Source: Streptomyces sp. NBC_01217
GTDB taxonomy: Bacteria; Actinomycetota; Actinomycetes; Streptomycetales; Streptomycetaceae
Direction: 5' to 3'
Assembly: GCF_035994185.1 (NCBI RefSeq)
Contig: NZ_CP108538.1
Span: 6,301,501 to 6,365,500, forward strand
DNA: 64,000 nt
The position numbers were made by a program, and so were the translations under genes. Positions 1 through 9,161 of this stretch are shown piece after piece. Every line of letters begins with the position of its first letter. Position 1 is the first letter of the stretch. The notes under the pieces are model-generated. The model was not told where the DNA came from, ran no database searches, and saw only the letters and a program-made list of their open reading frames with translations.

Positions 1-2
1 CG

Positions 3-3000
3 GACCCCGAGCTCGTCCTCGACCTGGCGAACAACTTCACCAGCCGCACCCGCTCGACCATGAAGGCGACAACGCTCCCGGACGGGACCACCTCGATCAC
101 CGGGCTCATCGCGGGGTCGTTCAACGGCGCCTCGTACCAGCTGTATTACGACGCCACCACGAACGTCCCGGTGACCTCCCTGAAGAGCTGGGGCAACGAC
201 GGCAAGCTGAGCGACGCGACCGCGCAGGACGGGTCCGACACCGGCGCCGTCCTCGGGTTCGACAAGTCCGCAGGCGACGACATCGAACTGCGCATCACGC
301 TGTCGCCGATCAGCGCCGAGCAGGCCACGACCGACCAGCACAACGAGGTGGGCGACCTCACCTTCGACCAGGCGCGCGCGCAGACGAAGGCGGCCTGGAA
401 CAGCGCGCTCGGCGCCGTCGCCGTGCGTACCTCGGCGAAGTCCGACCCCGGGTCGACGCTCACCAAGGAGTTCTACACGCACCTGTACCGCATGTACGCG
501 CTGCCGGTGAACGCCACCAGCACCAGCGGAACGTACCGCGGCGCCGACGGGGCGGTGCACAAGGCGAACGGCTTCACGTACTACGACGGCTGGTCCACCT
601 GGGACGACTTCCGCAAGTACTCCGTCGAGGCGTACATCGACCCGGCCACCTACCGGGACATGATCCAGTCGCTGATCGTGCTCTTCGCCGACGCGCGCAC
701 CTCGGGCAAGAGCCTGGGCAGTCTCACCCACTCGGTCCCGACCGTGCGCTGGGAGCGTTCGGCCGTGCTGGTCGCCGACGCGCTGTCGAAGGGCTACAAG
801 AACTTCGACCGGCTCGACGAGGCGTACCCGGCGCTGCTGTCGTACTCCGGGTACTACACGGGGGCGCAGCTGCGGCAGGGCTACGTCACGGGCGATCCCG
901 GTACGACCGTCCAGCGCGGCTACGACCAGTGGGCGCTGTCCGTCATCGCCGACGCGCTCGGCAAGGAGGCTGACGCGAAGAAGCTGCGCGCCCAGTCGAC
1001 CATGGCGATCGACAACCTCGTGAAGTCCGGCGCCTGGACCGCGGCCGACGGCACCGAGGTGGGTCTGCTCACCCCGCGCGCCGCGGGCGGCGACTGGCAG
1101 AGCGCCGACTACGAGAAGTTCGAGGCGGCCGGCCTCTACCAGGGCACGCTCTGGCAGTACCACTGGTACGACGCGTACGACATGGACGGCCTCATCGAGG
1201 CCATGGGCGGCCAGAAGGCCGGCAAGGCCGCGATCAAGCACATGTTCGGCGAGGACTCCGGCGTCGACGACGGCTCGACCATGCTGCACTCCAACGCGAA
1301 CGAGATCGATCTGCAGGCCCCGTACCTCTTCAACTACGTCGGTGAGCCGAGCCTGACGCAGAAGTGGGTGCGTGCCATCTACACCGGCACGACCTGGAAC
1401 CGCTACATCGCGACGGGCTCCACGAACGAGGCCCCCAGCTCCGGCGGCCAGTTCACCCCGCCCGTCAAGACCCAGGTCTACAAGCTCTCCCCGAACGGCT
1501 TCCTGCCGACCATGGACAACGACGCCGGCACCATGTCGACCATGTTCGTCGCCGCCGCCCTGGGCCTGTTCCCGGTGACCGCCGGTTCCAGCCAGTTCCA
1601 GATCGGCAGCCCGTTCTTCGACTCCACGACGATCACCTACGCCAACGGCACCCGGTTCACGGTGAAGGCCGACGGCGTGTCGCCGAGCAACTACTACGTG
1701 CAGAGCGCGACCCTCAACGGCTCGCGGTTCAACAACACCTGGCTCGACTACTCCCAGATCATCTCCGGCGGAACGCTGGACTTCACCATGGGCTCCAAGC
1801 CCTCCCAGTGGGGCGCCCACACGAAGCCCGCGTACTCGCTGAGCACCGACTCGGGCGACACGGGTGACGGCGGCACGGGAACGGGCAAGGGCGACACCGT
1901 CGTTTCCGCCCACCCGGGCACCGTCGACACCGCCGCGGACGGCACCGTCGACGGCAGTGTGAAGCTGACCCTGGACGGACCGGCGTCGTTCGCCGCCCGC
2001 AAGGGAACGAGCCTCACCAAGACCGGGGCGGCGACCGTGACCGGCCTGCCGGGCGGTGTCACGGCGGACCTCCGCGTCAGCGGCTCGCGCACGGCGACGC
2101 TGTCGCTCACCGGCACCGCGAAGGTCGACGCGCGCTTCGGCATCACGTTCCACGACGCCGCCTTCGCCCACGGCGTGCGCGCCTCGACGGTGCGCGGCAC
2201 CGGGATATCCCCGACCGACCCGCTCGTCATCTCCGCCGCCGCCGTGCATCGCAAGGCCCTCGGCGCACTCGTCGACCAGGCGTCCCTGGTGCGCAGCGGC
2301 AACTACTCCGACGGCTCCTGGAGTTTGTTCCGGTCGGCGCTCGAACGCGCGCGGACCGTCCTCGCGGACACCACCTCCGCGACGGGCACGATCATGGCCG
2401 CGGACGACGCGCTGCACTCCGCGATCGACGCGCTCACCATCGACGAGGGCGGCTACGCCGTCCTGCAGGCCGAGGACCCCGACCAGAAGGAGGGCCCCAG
2501 CCTCGTCAGCGAGCGGAACAACTCCGACGGCAACCTCGGCGGCGTCACCGAGGGGTCGTGGGAGCGGTTCACCAAGCTGGACTTCGGCGGGGTCGCCCCG
2601 CGGAGCATCTCGGTCCGCTACGCGAACTCGCAGGCGACGAACGCGAAGCCGAGCAGCGTCGACATCCACGCCGGCGCCGCCGACGGCCCCGTCGTCGCCA
2701 CCGTCCAGCTCCCCGGAACCGGCGGCTGGCAGTACTACTCCACGGTGCAGGCGGCCGTCACCGACCCGGACGCCCTGCTGGCCGCGTCGAGCGCGACGTT
2801 CGTGTTCCACGCCCCGTCCGGCCAGCAGTGGGTGTCGAACTTCGACTGGCACCAGTTCTCGCCGTACGAGGTCTCCTCGTCCCCCTCGACCACGCTCGCC
2901 ACGCTGACCGCGGTGAACAGCACCACGACCGGCAACGGCTCGCTGCCGCTCAACCTCGGCAACGGCATCTTCGAGAACGTGACGAACGGCGCGTGGGCGC

Positions 3001-6000
3001 AGTGGAAGGACACGAACCTTCAGAGCGGCGCCGACACCGTCACCGTCCGCTATGACAAGCCCCAGTCGCGGGCCGCGTCGGACTCGCACATCGAGCTGCA
3101 CCTCGGCTCGAAGGACGGCGCGAAGAACGTCGACATCCCGCTCGACTACAGCGGATCGGGCTGGGGAACCATCGCCACCACGAGCGTGCACCTCGACCCG
3201 AGCGTCTTCACCGGCGTCCAGGACGTGTACGCCGCGTTCGTCTCCAGCACGCAGACGGCCTCCCAGCCCTACGTGGGCAACGTCTACTCGCTGGCCCTGA
3301 CGCAGACCGCCGACGCCCCCGTGGCGTTCGACGCCACCGCGTTCCGTTCCCACAGCGGCGGCGGGCTCAAGAGCGAGCCGGTCGGCTGGCCGGGCGCGGG
3401 TTCCACCACCGACCTCGGCGGCACCTACGACGGAGCCTGGCTCGACTACGGGGACATCGACTTCGGCGGCTCCCCGAAGAGCACCGTCACGATCACCTAC
3501 GCCAACAACTCCGCCCGCTGCGGCACCGGTTCCGCCGTCCAGCTCTACCTGGATGCCTTCGACGCGGCCAACCCGGGCACGCCGTACGCGACCGTGCCGC
3601 TGCCGGTCACGGGCAGCGCGTGGTCGTCAGGAGGGACGACGAGCCTGACGCTGCCCAAGGCGATCACCGGCACACACGCCGTCCACCTGCGGCTGACGAC
3701 GAACCCGGACTCCTCGCACCCGTACGTCGCGAACCTGGGCCGGATCACCTTCAACCACGTCGACACGCCCGCCGTCACGGACAAGTCCGCCCTGCGGAAG
3801 GCGATCGACCAGCACGAGGGACTCTCCGGCGACGCGGAGCGCTACGACGCGATCGACTTCGGTGTGTACAGTCGCGAACTCGCGGCCGCGCGCGCCCTCG
3901 TCGACGCCGACGACGCGACCCAGCTCGAAGTCGACACACAGACGCGCAGCCTCACCCTCGCCGCCAAGCAGCTGATCCCGGTGCCGAGGCTGCGACTGGA
4001 GGACCTGGTCGCGACCGCGTCGGCCCTCGACAACGCGCGCTACACGGACGCGTCGTGGAAGGCGTTCACCGCGGCACTCGCCGCGGCGAGGACCGCGGTC
4101 GCGGACGACACGGCCACGGACGGGACTCTGACCGCGCGGTACGACGCCCTGCGCCACGCCATGTCCGCGCTCGTCACGAAGCCCAGGACGGTTCCGGCCG
4201 CGCCTGACGCGGTGTCGGCGACGTCGTCCGGCACGAGCGTGACCGTCGCCTGGTCCGCACCCGCGGACACCGGCGGCTCGCCGGTCACCGGCTACAGGAT
4301 CACCCTCAGCGACGGCCACCAGATCAAGATCGAGGATCCGGACAGCCGGAGCACCACCTTCACCTGGCTGCGGTCGGGCAGGTCGTACACGGCACGCGTC
4401 CAGGCGGTGAACGCCGTCGGCACCTCCCGGCAGAGTGCAGCCACGGCACCCGTGGTCACCGGCGGCGGCAAGCCGCAGAAGCCGGCCGTGACGGGTGTGA
4501 TCACCGACGGCAAGCAGGTCCGCGTGACCTGGCGGGCGGCCGGCGACGGCGGATTCCCGGTCATCGGCTACACCGTGGCCCTCGGCGACGGAACCACCGC
4601 GCACGTTCCCGCCACGACGGACACGGCGCTGCTGACGACCACGGGCAAGACCAGGGCGCACACGGCCACCGTCACTGCGGTCACCCTGGCCGGAACCTCG
4701 GACGACTCCGCCGCGACCGTCCCGGCCACCACCTCGGCGACCGCCTCGGCGGACGCCTCCGACCCGGCGTACGAGCCGTCCCCCTTCCCGGCTGACACGC
4801 TCAACGCGACCTACGCGTCCGACAAGTGGCCGGGAACCGGAGACGGGACCGACTACATCTACGACCTGCTCAACGGCTTCGAGGACCTCGACTCCGACAT
4901 CCTCGGCGCCGACACCAAGGTGCCCCACGGCACCGCGCTCACCGCTGAGAACGACCGGATCGCCGTGCGCATCAACAACGCGGCGACGCAGAAGGAGGTG
5001 GACCGGGCCGAGGTCGACGCGACGAACAGCTCCACCGTCACGATGGCCGACGGCCTGGGCTCCCGGCTCGGCAAGATCTACAGCGACGCCCTGAACGGGG
5101 GCCGACTGCCGAAGACCAGCGCACTGTTCTCCCGCGTCACGAAGAACCTCGACAAGGGCGACGCGGCGAAGAACCACTACGGCTACCAGCGCCCGTACGT
5201 GCGGCTCGGGTTCGTCGGTGACGGCGGCAACATCTACGAGTCGCAGGACGGCTCCTACGGCAGCCTCACCACCAGCGGCTCGTACCCCAGCGGCCACACC
5301 TACGGCGGCTACGAGGCCGGGACCATCCTCGCCACGCTTCTGCCGGAGCTGGCACCGTCGATCCTCGCGCGCACCTCGGAGTACGGGGACAACCGCATCG
5401 TCCTCGGGTTCCACTACCCGCTCGACGTCATGGGCGGCCGCATCACCGGACAGGCCACCGTGGCACACCGGTGGGCGGACCCCGACTTCGGGAAACTGCT
5501 GATGCAGGCCCACACCGAAATGGAGAACGTGCTGCTCGCGCAGTGCGAGAAGGAGGGATACGGCGACACGCTCGCGGCCTGTGAGGGCGACTCCTACGCC
5601 GGCCTGAGCACGGCGCAGCACATCGACCTGTACACGCGCCGCCTGACCTACGGGTTCTCCCAGGTCGGGAAGGCCGGGCAGACCTTCAAGACGCCGTCCG
5701 ACGCGGCGGCCCTGCTGATCACGGCCTTCCCGGACCTCACCACCGAGCAGCGCACCCAGATCCTTGAGCAGACCGCGACGGACTCCGGGTACCCGCTCGA
5801 CCTCACCGCGGACGGCGGAGCGAGCTGGCAGCGGATCAACCTGGCGGCCGCGATGGCGGCGCACGTGGTCGTCAACGCCGACGGGTCGGTCACGGTGACG
5901 AACTTCGCGGACGCCACCAAGGCCAGTGTCGCCGACGCCGCCTCGATCACCGTGGGGGGTGTCGCGATCGACGGGTTCGATCCGGACGTGTCCACGTACG

Positions 6001-6332
6001 TCGTCGACTGGCCGAAGAACAAGAAGATCCCGGCCCTCTCCGCCGCACCGGCCCAGTCCGGCGCGCGGGTGAAGGTCACCGACGGCAGTCCGATCCTCTC
6101 GTCGACCGGGCACCGGTTCACCACCCGCACCATCAAGGTGACCTCGGCCAACGGCTCGGTCACCCGGACCTACACGGTCGGGTTCCAGCGTACGGACCGC
6201 GATGACCGGCCGGTCGCGGCCGGCGGCAACGACGGTGACCGCAGCGCCGGAGCATCCGGTCTGTGGCGGCCTCTTTCCGCGACAAAGTGGGCGGAGCCCA
6301 TGTGGATCCCCGGAGTGCGGGGCACGATGTGA
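3..6332 (+). CDS. GH92 alpha-mannosidase / PAP2 phosphatase multidomain secreted protein (5' partial)
   Basis: The reading frame is open to the left edge, so the true start, signal peptide and N-terminal GH92 beta-sandwich lie outside. Counting from the internal Met at 60 (2090 residues): GH92 catalytic core about 1-590, with Glu415 in the NANEIDLQ context that normally holds the general acid and Asp486/Asp488 in MDNDAG; FIVAR helices about 729-794, 1240-1308 and 1310-1374; three CBM6-like modules about 798-938, 944-1080 and 1088-1231; Fn3 domains about 1380-1467 and 1473-1560; PAP2 acid phosphatase about 1579-1900 with all three motifs (KNHYGYQRP, SGH, NR...H...D); a C-terminal beta-sandwich about 1958-2041. 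No LPXTG anchor. GH92 enzymes trim alpha-mannans; the PAP2 domain would remove phosphate. Acting on fungal phosphomannan is inferred. No frameshift joins the two halves. Confidence 0.9.
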   Translation, partial: DPELVLDLANNFTSRTRSTMKATTLPDGTTSITGLIAGSFNGASYQLYYDATTNVPVTSLKSWGNDGKLSDATAQDGSDTGAVLGFDKSAGDDIELRITLSPISAEQATTDQHNEVGDLTFDQARAQTKAAWNSALGAVAVRTSAKSDPGSTLTKEFYTHLYRMYALPVNATSTSGTYRGADGAVHKANGFTYYDGWSTWDDFRKYSVEAYIDPATYRDMIQSLIVLFADARTSGKSLGSLTHSVPTVRWERSAVLVADALSKGYKNFDRLDEAYPALLSYSGYYTGAQLRQGYVTGDPGTTVQRGYDQWALSVIADALGKEADAKKLRAQSTMAIDNLVKSGAWTAADGTEVGLLTPRAAGGDWQSADYEKFEAAGLYQGTLWQYHWYDAYDMDGLIEAMGGQKAGKAAIKHMFGEDSGVDDGSTMLHSNANEIDLQAPYLFNYVGEPSLTQKWVRAIYTGTTWNRYIATGSTNEAPSSGGQFTPPVKTQVYKLSPNGFLPTMDNDAGTMSTMFVAAALGLFPVTAGSSQFQIGSPFFDSTTITYANGTRFTVKADGVSPSNYYVQSATLNGSRFNNTWLDYSQIISGGTLDFTMGSKPSQWGAHTKPAYSLSTDSGDTGDGGTGTGKGDTVVSAHPGTVDTAADGTVDGSVKLTLDGPASFAARKGTSLTKTGAATVTGLPGGVTADLRVSGSRTATLSLTGTAKVDARFGITFHDAAFAHGVRASTVRGTGISPTDPLVISAAAVHRKALGALVDQASLVRSGNYSDGSWSLFRSALERARTVLADTTSATGTIMAADDALHSAIDALTIDEGGYAVLQAEDPDQKEGPSLVSERNNSDGNLGGVTEGSWERFTKLDFGGVAPRSISVRYANSQATNAKPSSVDIHAGAADGPVVATVQLPGTGGWQYYSTVQAAVTDPDALLAASSATFVFHAPSGQQWVSNFDWHQFSPYEVSSSPSTTLATLTAVNSTTTGNGSLPLNLGNGIFENVTNGAWAQWKDTNLQSGADTVTVRYDKPQSRAASDSHIELHLGSKDGAKNVDIPLDYSGSGWGTIATTSVHLDPSVFTGVQDVYAAFVSSTQTASQPYVGNVYSLALTQTADAPVAFDATAFRSHSGGGLKSEPVGWPGAGSTTDLGGTYDGAWLDYGDIDFGGSPKSTVTITYANNSARCGTGSAVQLYLDAFDAANPGTPYATVPLPVTGSAWSSGGTTSLTLPKAITGTHAVHLRLTTNPDSSHPYVANLGRITFNHVDTPAVTDKSALRKAIDQHEGLSGDAERYDAIDFGVYSRELAAARALVDADDATQLEVDTQTRSLTLAAKQLIPVPRLRLEDLVATASALDNARYTDASWKAFTAALAAARTAVADDTATDGTLTARYDALRHAMSALVTKPRTVPAAPDAVSATSSGTSVTVAWSAPADTGGSPVTGYRITLSDGHQIKIEDPDSRSTTFTWLRSGRSYTARVQAVNAVGTSRQSAATAPVVTGGGKPQKPAVTGVITDGKQVRVTWRAAGDGGFPVIGYTVALGDGTTAHVPATTDTALLTTTGKTRAHTATVTAVTLAGTSDDSAATVPATTSATASADASDPAYEPSPFPADTLNATYASDKWPGTGDGTDYIYDLLNGFEDLDSDILGADTKVPHGTALTAENDRIAVRINNAATQKEVDRAEVDATNSSTVTMADGLGSRLGKIYSDALNGGRLPKTSALFSRVTKNLDKGDAAKNHYGYQRPYVRLGFVGDGGNIYESQDGSYGSLTTSGSYPSGHTYGGYEAGTILATLLPELAPSILARTSEYGDNRIVLGFHYPLDVMGGRITGQATVAHRWADPDFGKLLMQAHTEMENVLLAQCEKEGYGDTLAACEGDSYAGLSTAQHIDLYTRRLTYGFSQVGKAGQTFKTPSDAAALLITAFPDLTTEQRTQILEQTATDSGYPLDLTADGGASWQRINLAAAMAAHVVVNADGSVTVTNFADATKASVADAASITVGGVAIDGFDPDVSTYVVDWPKNKKIPALSAAPAQSGARVKVTDGSPILSSTGHRFTTRTIKVTSANGSVTRTYTVGFQRTDRDDRPVAAGGNDGDRSAGASGLWRPLSATKWAEPMWIPGVRGTM

Positions 6333-6405
6333 CCGCCGGACCAGCCGTGCCCCGGGGGGCCGCGGCAGGATCCCGCTGACCCTCAAGAGGTGCACCGCCG
6401 CCGGC

Positions 6406-6446
6406 CGGCCCCTCCGGGTGAACGTACTGTTCACCCGGAGGGGCCG
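6406..6446 (+). terminator. Intrinsic terminator after the GH92-PAP2 gene
   Basis: An 18-bp inverted repeat (6406-6423 and 6429-6446) with a 5-nt loop lies 74 bp after the stop codon. It has no U-tract, as is usual in Streptomyces. It could act from both sides and sits just outside the sdaA-derived repeat. Confidence 0.85.
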
Positions 6447-6480
6447 TCGGCGTCACGGACGCCTAAGGACAGTGCGGCAC

Positions 6481-6612
6481 GGGGAGATTCCGCCGCGTGG
6501 GCAAGGAAGGCCCCGACAGCGCTGAAAGTTACGGACGCGCTGGTCAGGGCCTATTTTCCTAGCACTCGATGATGTTCACCGCGAGCCCGCCCCGCGCCGT
6601 CTCCTTGTACTT
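6481..6612. repeat. Direct repeat copy A (sdaA 3' end and terminator), left edge of accessory region
   Basis: This aligns without gaps to 20939-21070 (constant offset 14458). The right 76 bp (6537-6612) are identical; the left 56 bp have about 12 mismatches. It holds a copy of the sdaA terminator hairpin (6508-6552), the stop codon and the last 18 codons. Similarity stops at 6612/6613, where transposase sequence begins. Read as an att-like site or a relic of an sdaA duplication. Confidence 0.85.
6559..6612 (-). pseudogene. 3'-terminal fragment of a second sdaA
   Basis: On the minus strand this encodes the last residues of L-serine ammonia-lyase, ending in NIIEC and a stop, identical in DNA to the end of the intact gene at 21017. 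Nothing upstream of 6613 is sdaA-like, so only about 18 codons remain. It is either the displaced original gene end after site-specific integration or what is left of a duplicated copy. Confidence 0.75.
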
Positions 6613-6798
6613 GACCGACAGTGGATGAACAACTTCGGCAGACTCCGCCGCAACACCGAACGCCGCTGCGCCTGCACCGGGTTCTTCCTTCAACTGGCCA
6701 CCGCCATCATCACCGTCCGCAGCCTCATCCGCAGGGCCTGGTACACCCACCGCTGGGACACCCGGCCCGCCGGCCCCCGCATCCGCCAAGCGGCTACG
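6613..6798 (+). pseudogene. IS5-family transposase, C-terminal fragment
   Basis: The plus-strand frame beginning exactly at the repeat junction reads like the end of a Streptomyces IS5-type transposase: NNFGRLRRNTERR, then IITVRSLIRRAW and HRWDTRP. The same tail (ITVRSLIRRAW, HRWD.RP) is found in the IS5-family element at 12115-13083. The catalytic part and the left inverted repeat are missing. The frame runs on as noise to 6981, overlapping the next gene. Confidence 0.75.
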
Positions 6799-7414
6799 AC
6801 GAAGTCAAGTGCTGGTCCTTCTCGGCGGCAGTTTTGGCAGCTCGCTCGATCGTCGCTCGGTGGGCATCCCACAAGGCTGCGTCGCGCTGATCAGTCGCGT
6901 ATTCGGCTGTTGTCCCAGTCGAGCCGTCGAGTTGTTCGCGCAGGATGTCGGCGTGTCCAGCGTGCCGGCTGGTCTCGGTGAGCATATGGACCAAGATGTT
7001 GAACAGCTTCACGTTGGGGCGTGGCCACCAGGGCACGTGGCCGGGAGAGTCGATGGCGAGGGCGGTGATCGTTGCGTCTGAGTGCTCCCAGGCGCGACGG
7101 TAACGGTCGACGATCTCGCCGCGCGTCTCGTGCCCGGTCGCCCACATGTCGGCATTGCGATCCCCGGCATCGTCCCACCGGGGCAGAGGCTCAGGGAACG
7201 GCCGGTCGAAGACCTCACCGAAGTATCTGGACTCCAAAATCGACAGGTGCTTGACCAGGCCGAGAAGGTTGGTGCCCGTCGAGGTCAGGGGGCGGCGGAT
7301 GTCGTACTCGCCGAGCCCGTCGAGCTTCCAGAGCATCGCCTTGCGAATCTCTCGCAGGTCGCTGTGCAGGTAGCCCTTCGCGAAGTCATCAATCATGGGG
7401 CACGAGCCTGTCAT
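6794..7414 (-). CDS. DinB/DUF664 family protein
   Basis: 206 residues. The sequence fits the DUF664 branch of the DinB superfamily: TGTNLLGLVKHL near residues 45-56, NADMWATGHE in the middle, and LVHMLTETSRHAGHAD near 140. The three spaced histidines (KHL, VHM, RHAGH) are the usual metal-binding triad of the four-helix DinB fold. Members include thiol-dependent enzymes and many proteins of unknown role, so no substrate is assigned. The start at 7414 has no clear ribosome site; a Met six codons in (7396) is an alternative. It is separated from the P450 operon by a terminator, so it is probably transcribed alone. Confidence 0.8.
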   Translation of the reverse strand: MTGSCPMIDDFAKGYLHSDLREIRKAMLWKLDGLGEYDIRRPLTSTGTNLLGLVKHLSILESRYFGEVFDRPFPEPLPRWDDAGDRNADMWATGHETRGEIVDRYRRAWEHSDATITALAIDSPGHVPWWPRPNVKLFNILVHMLTETSRHAGHADILREQLDGSTGTTAEYATDQRDAALWDAHRATIERAAKTAAEKDQHLTSS

Positions 7415-7713
7415 GCGCTGCTGACGGGCTCAACCTGTGACCAGCACTCGTCGATGAACCTGACCGAAGCCGCTTAGCCACAACTCACCGCCTACTGGTG
7501 GACCTGTGACTGCTTCCTCCTGGACCATCCGTCCCAGTATCAAGCTGTCCGGCCGGCAGGGGGAACCTCAATGTGCCCCCGTGGGAAGTCGACACCTGGC
7601 CGTGGACGGCAAGGCCCGCCCGCGGATCGGAGACCGGCCCGGCAGCCCACCTGCGCTCCGCCACTCTGAACACCGGACGCACCGTCAACCAGAGGCGGTT
7701 ACTGGACAAGACC
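7415..7713. other. Non-coding stretch between DinB gene and P450-operon terminator
   Basis: About 300 bases with no convincing gene on either strand. It must hold the DinB promoter, but no clear -10/-35 pair was recognised. Confidence 0.5.
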
Positions 7714-7744
7714 GCGCCGGTCACCGCTGGGCGGTGACCGGCGC
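7714..7744 (-). terminator. Terminator of the P450 operon
   Basis: A perfect 13-bp inverted repeat (7714-7726 and 7732-7744) with a 5-nt loop starts 11 bases past the stop of the ferredoxin reductase gene, in the right place to end the P450-ferredoxin-reductase message. Confidence 0.85.
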
Positions 7745-7755
7745 CAATCCGCCGA

Positions 7756-8940
7756 CTACGCTCCTGTCGGCTCTCGTGCCGTGTCCCGCCATGCGGCCTG
7801 CGTCGCGACCTTCTGCCGCCACGTACGCATCGCCTTCGGCGGCATCCCGACGCCCAGCGCACCGACGACCCGGTCCCCGGATCGATAGATGGCCAGGAAC
7901 TTGTGTTCCTCCAGGTCACCTTCCACGACCGCGACCTCCTCGTGCCCGCGAAGATAACCATGCGCCTGGAGCCGGAGGTCGTACTGGTCCGACCAGAAGT
8001 ACGGTATCGGGGCGAACGGCTTTTGCGCGTCCGGATGGAGGAGGTTGCGGGCCGCTGCCATACCCTGCTCGGTGGCGTTGGTTCGGTGCTCTATCCGCAT
8101 TGCTGTGCCAAACAGCGGATTGTGCCAGCGGGCCACATCTCCTGCCCCGTACACACCGGGCGCGGCGGCGCTGTACTCGTCGCATACCAGACCGTCGCTC
8201 AAACTGAGGCCACTGTCCTCGAGCCAGGCGGTATTCGGCACCGAGCCGATCGCGACCAGCACCTCGTCAGCCTTGATGAACGTACCGTCAGCCAGCCACA
8301 CACCACCGTCGGCCACCTCAGCCACCGTGACGCCGGTGCGCAGATCGACCCCGTGGTTCTGGTGGACCCGGCTCAGCACCCGCCCGATCCGCTCGCCCAC
8401 CGCGGAGGCCAGTGGCACCCGCGCCGGTTCTAGCAGCGTCACCTCGGTACCGAGCTCGCGGGCGACGGCGGCCACCTCGGTGCCCAGGAACCCGGAACCG
8501 ACCACCACCAGTCGCCTCCCAGGACCCAGCCGACCCCTCAGAACGAGGGCATCATCCAGGGTGCGCAGCACATGCGTACCTGTCGCGCCCGCGCCGGGCA
8601 GCCGGCGCGGGCGGACGCCAGTGGCGATGATCAGACCGTCGTACGGCACCCGCGCCCCATCGGACAGCGCGACCGTGCGTCCTGCAAGGTCGAGTTCGGT
8701 CGCGGCGGTCCCGAGCAGCAGATCGATGTCGAGCGCGTCCAGATCGGCGAGCGGGCGCAGCGGCATCCGGTCAGGGTTCCACTGCCCGCTGAGTATCTGC
8801 TTCGACAGCGGCGGCCGGTCGTACGGGGGGTGCGGCTCATCGCCGATGAGTGTGATCGTGCCGGCGTATCCCTCACGACGCAACGTCTCCACCGCCGCCA
8901 GTCCGGCGGCGGAAGCACCGACCACCACCACGTGTCTCAC
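7756..8940 (-). CDS. FAD-dependent ferredoxin reductase
   Basis: 394 residues, the length of putidaredoxin-reductase-type flavoproteins. FAD motif VVVGASAAGLAAVETLR at the N-terminus, NAD(P) motif VVVGSGFLGTEVA near 145-157, and YGAGDVARW near 265 for the second FAD contact. It would pass electrons from NAD(P)H to the ferredoxin encoded just upstream. The GTG start overlaps the ferredoxin stop as GTGA, so translation is coupled. Last gene of the operon, followed by a terminator. Confidence 0.93.
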   Translation of the reverse strand: MRHVVVVGASAAGLAAVETLRREGYAGTITLIGDEPHPPYDRPPLSKQILSGQWNPDRMPLRPLADLDALDIDLLLGTAATELDLAGRTVALSDGARVPYDGLIIATGVRPRRLPGAGATGTHVLRTLDDALVLRGRLGPGRRLVVVGSGFLGTEVAAVARELGTEVTLLEPARVPLASAVGERIGRVLSRVHQNHGVDLRTGVTVAEVADGGVWLADGTFIKADEVLVAIGSVPNTAWLEDSGLSLSDGLVCDEYSAAAPGVYGAGDVARWHNPLFGTAMRIEHRTNATEQGMAAARNLLHPDAQKPFAPIPYFWSDQYDLRLQAHGYLRGHEEVAVVEGDLEEHKFLAIYRSGDRVVGALGVGMPPKAMRTWRQKVATQAAWRDTAREPTGA

Positions 8941-9161
8941 TTCTCGATCACCCGTATCGCCGCTGCCGGGCAGACCACCGAAGACTCACGTACGTCGGCG
9001 TGGAATTCGGACGCGGGCCGGTCGTCCAGCAGGATGACCAGGCCATCATCCTCCCGTTGGTCGAACACGTCGGGCGCGATCATCACGCACTGGCCCGATG
9101 CCACGCACTTGGGTACATCGACTTCCACACGCATAGTGACTTCTTTGCCCTTGTCGCTCAT
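8937..9161 (-). CDS. [3Fe-4S] ferredoxin
   Basis: 74 residues. Three cluster cysteines are visible: Cys19 and Cys25 in KCVASGQC and Cys64 in VVCPAAA. The lack of a fourth Cys is typical of [3Fe-4S] ferredoxins that serve Streptomyces P450s. ATG overlaps the P450 stop (ATGA) and the stop overlaps the reductase start, so the three genes form a tightly coupled set. An internal Met at residue 10 is a possible alternative start, but the ATGA overlap favours 9161. Confidence 0.92.
   Translation of the reverse strand: MSDKGKEVTMRVEVDVPKCVASGQCVMIAPDVFDQREDDGLVILLDDRPASEFHADVRESSVVCPAAAIRVIEK

Noticed and set aside
3627..6434. Long minus-strand open frame (935 codons) opposite the GH92-PAP2 gene
   Set aside because: It mirrors a well-supported gene, has Arg/Gly/Val-rich meaningless translation and no family match; high-GC DNA often leaves the opposite frame open.
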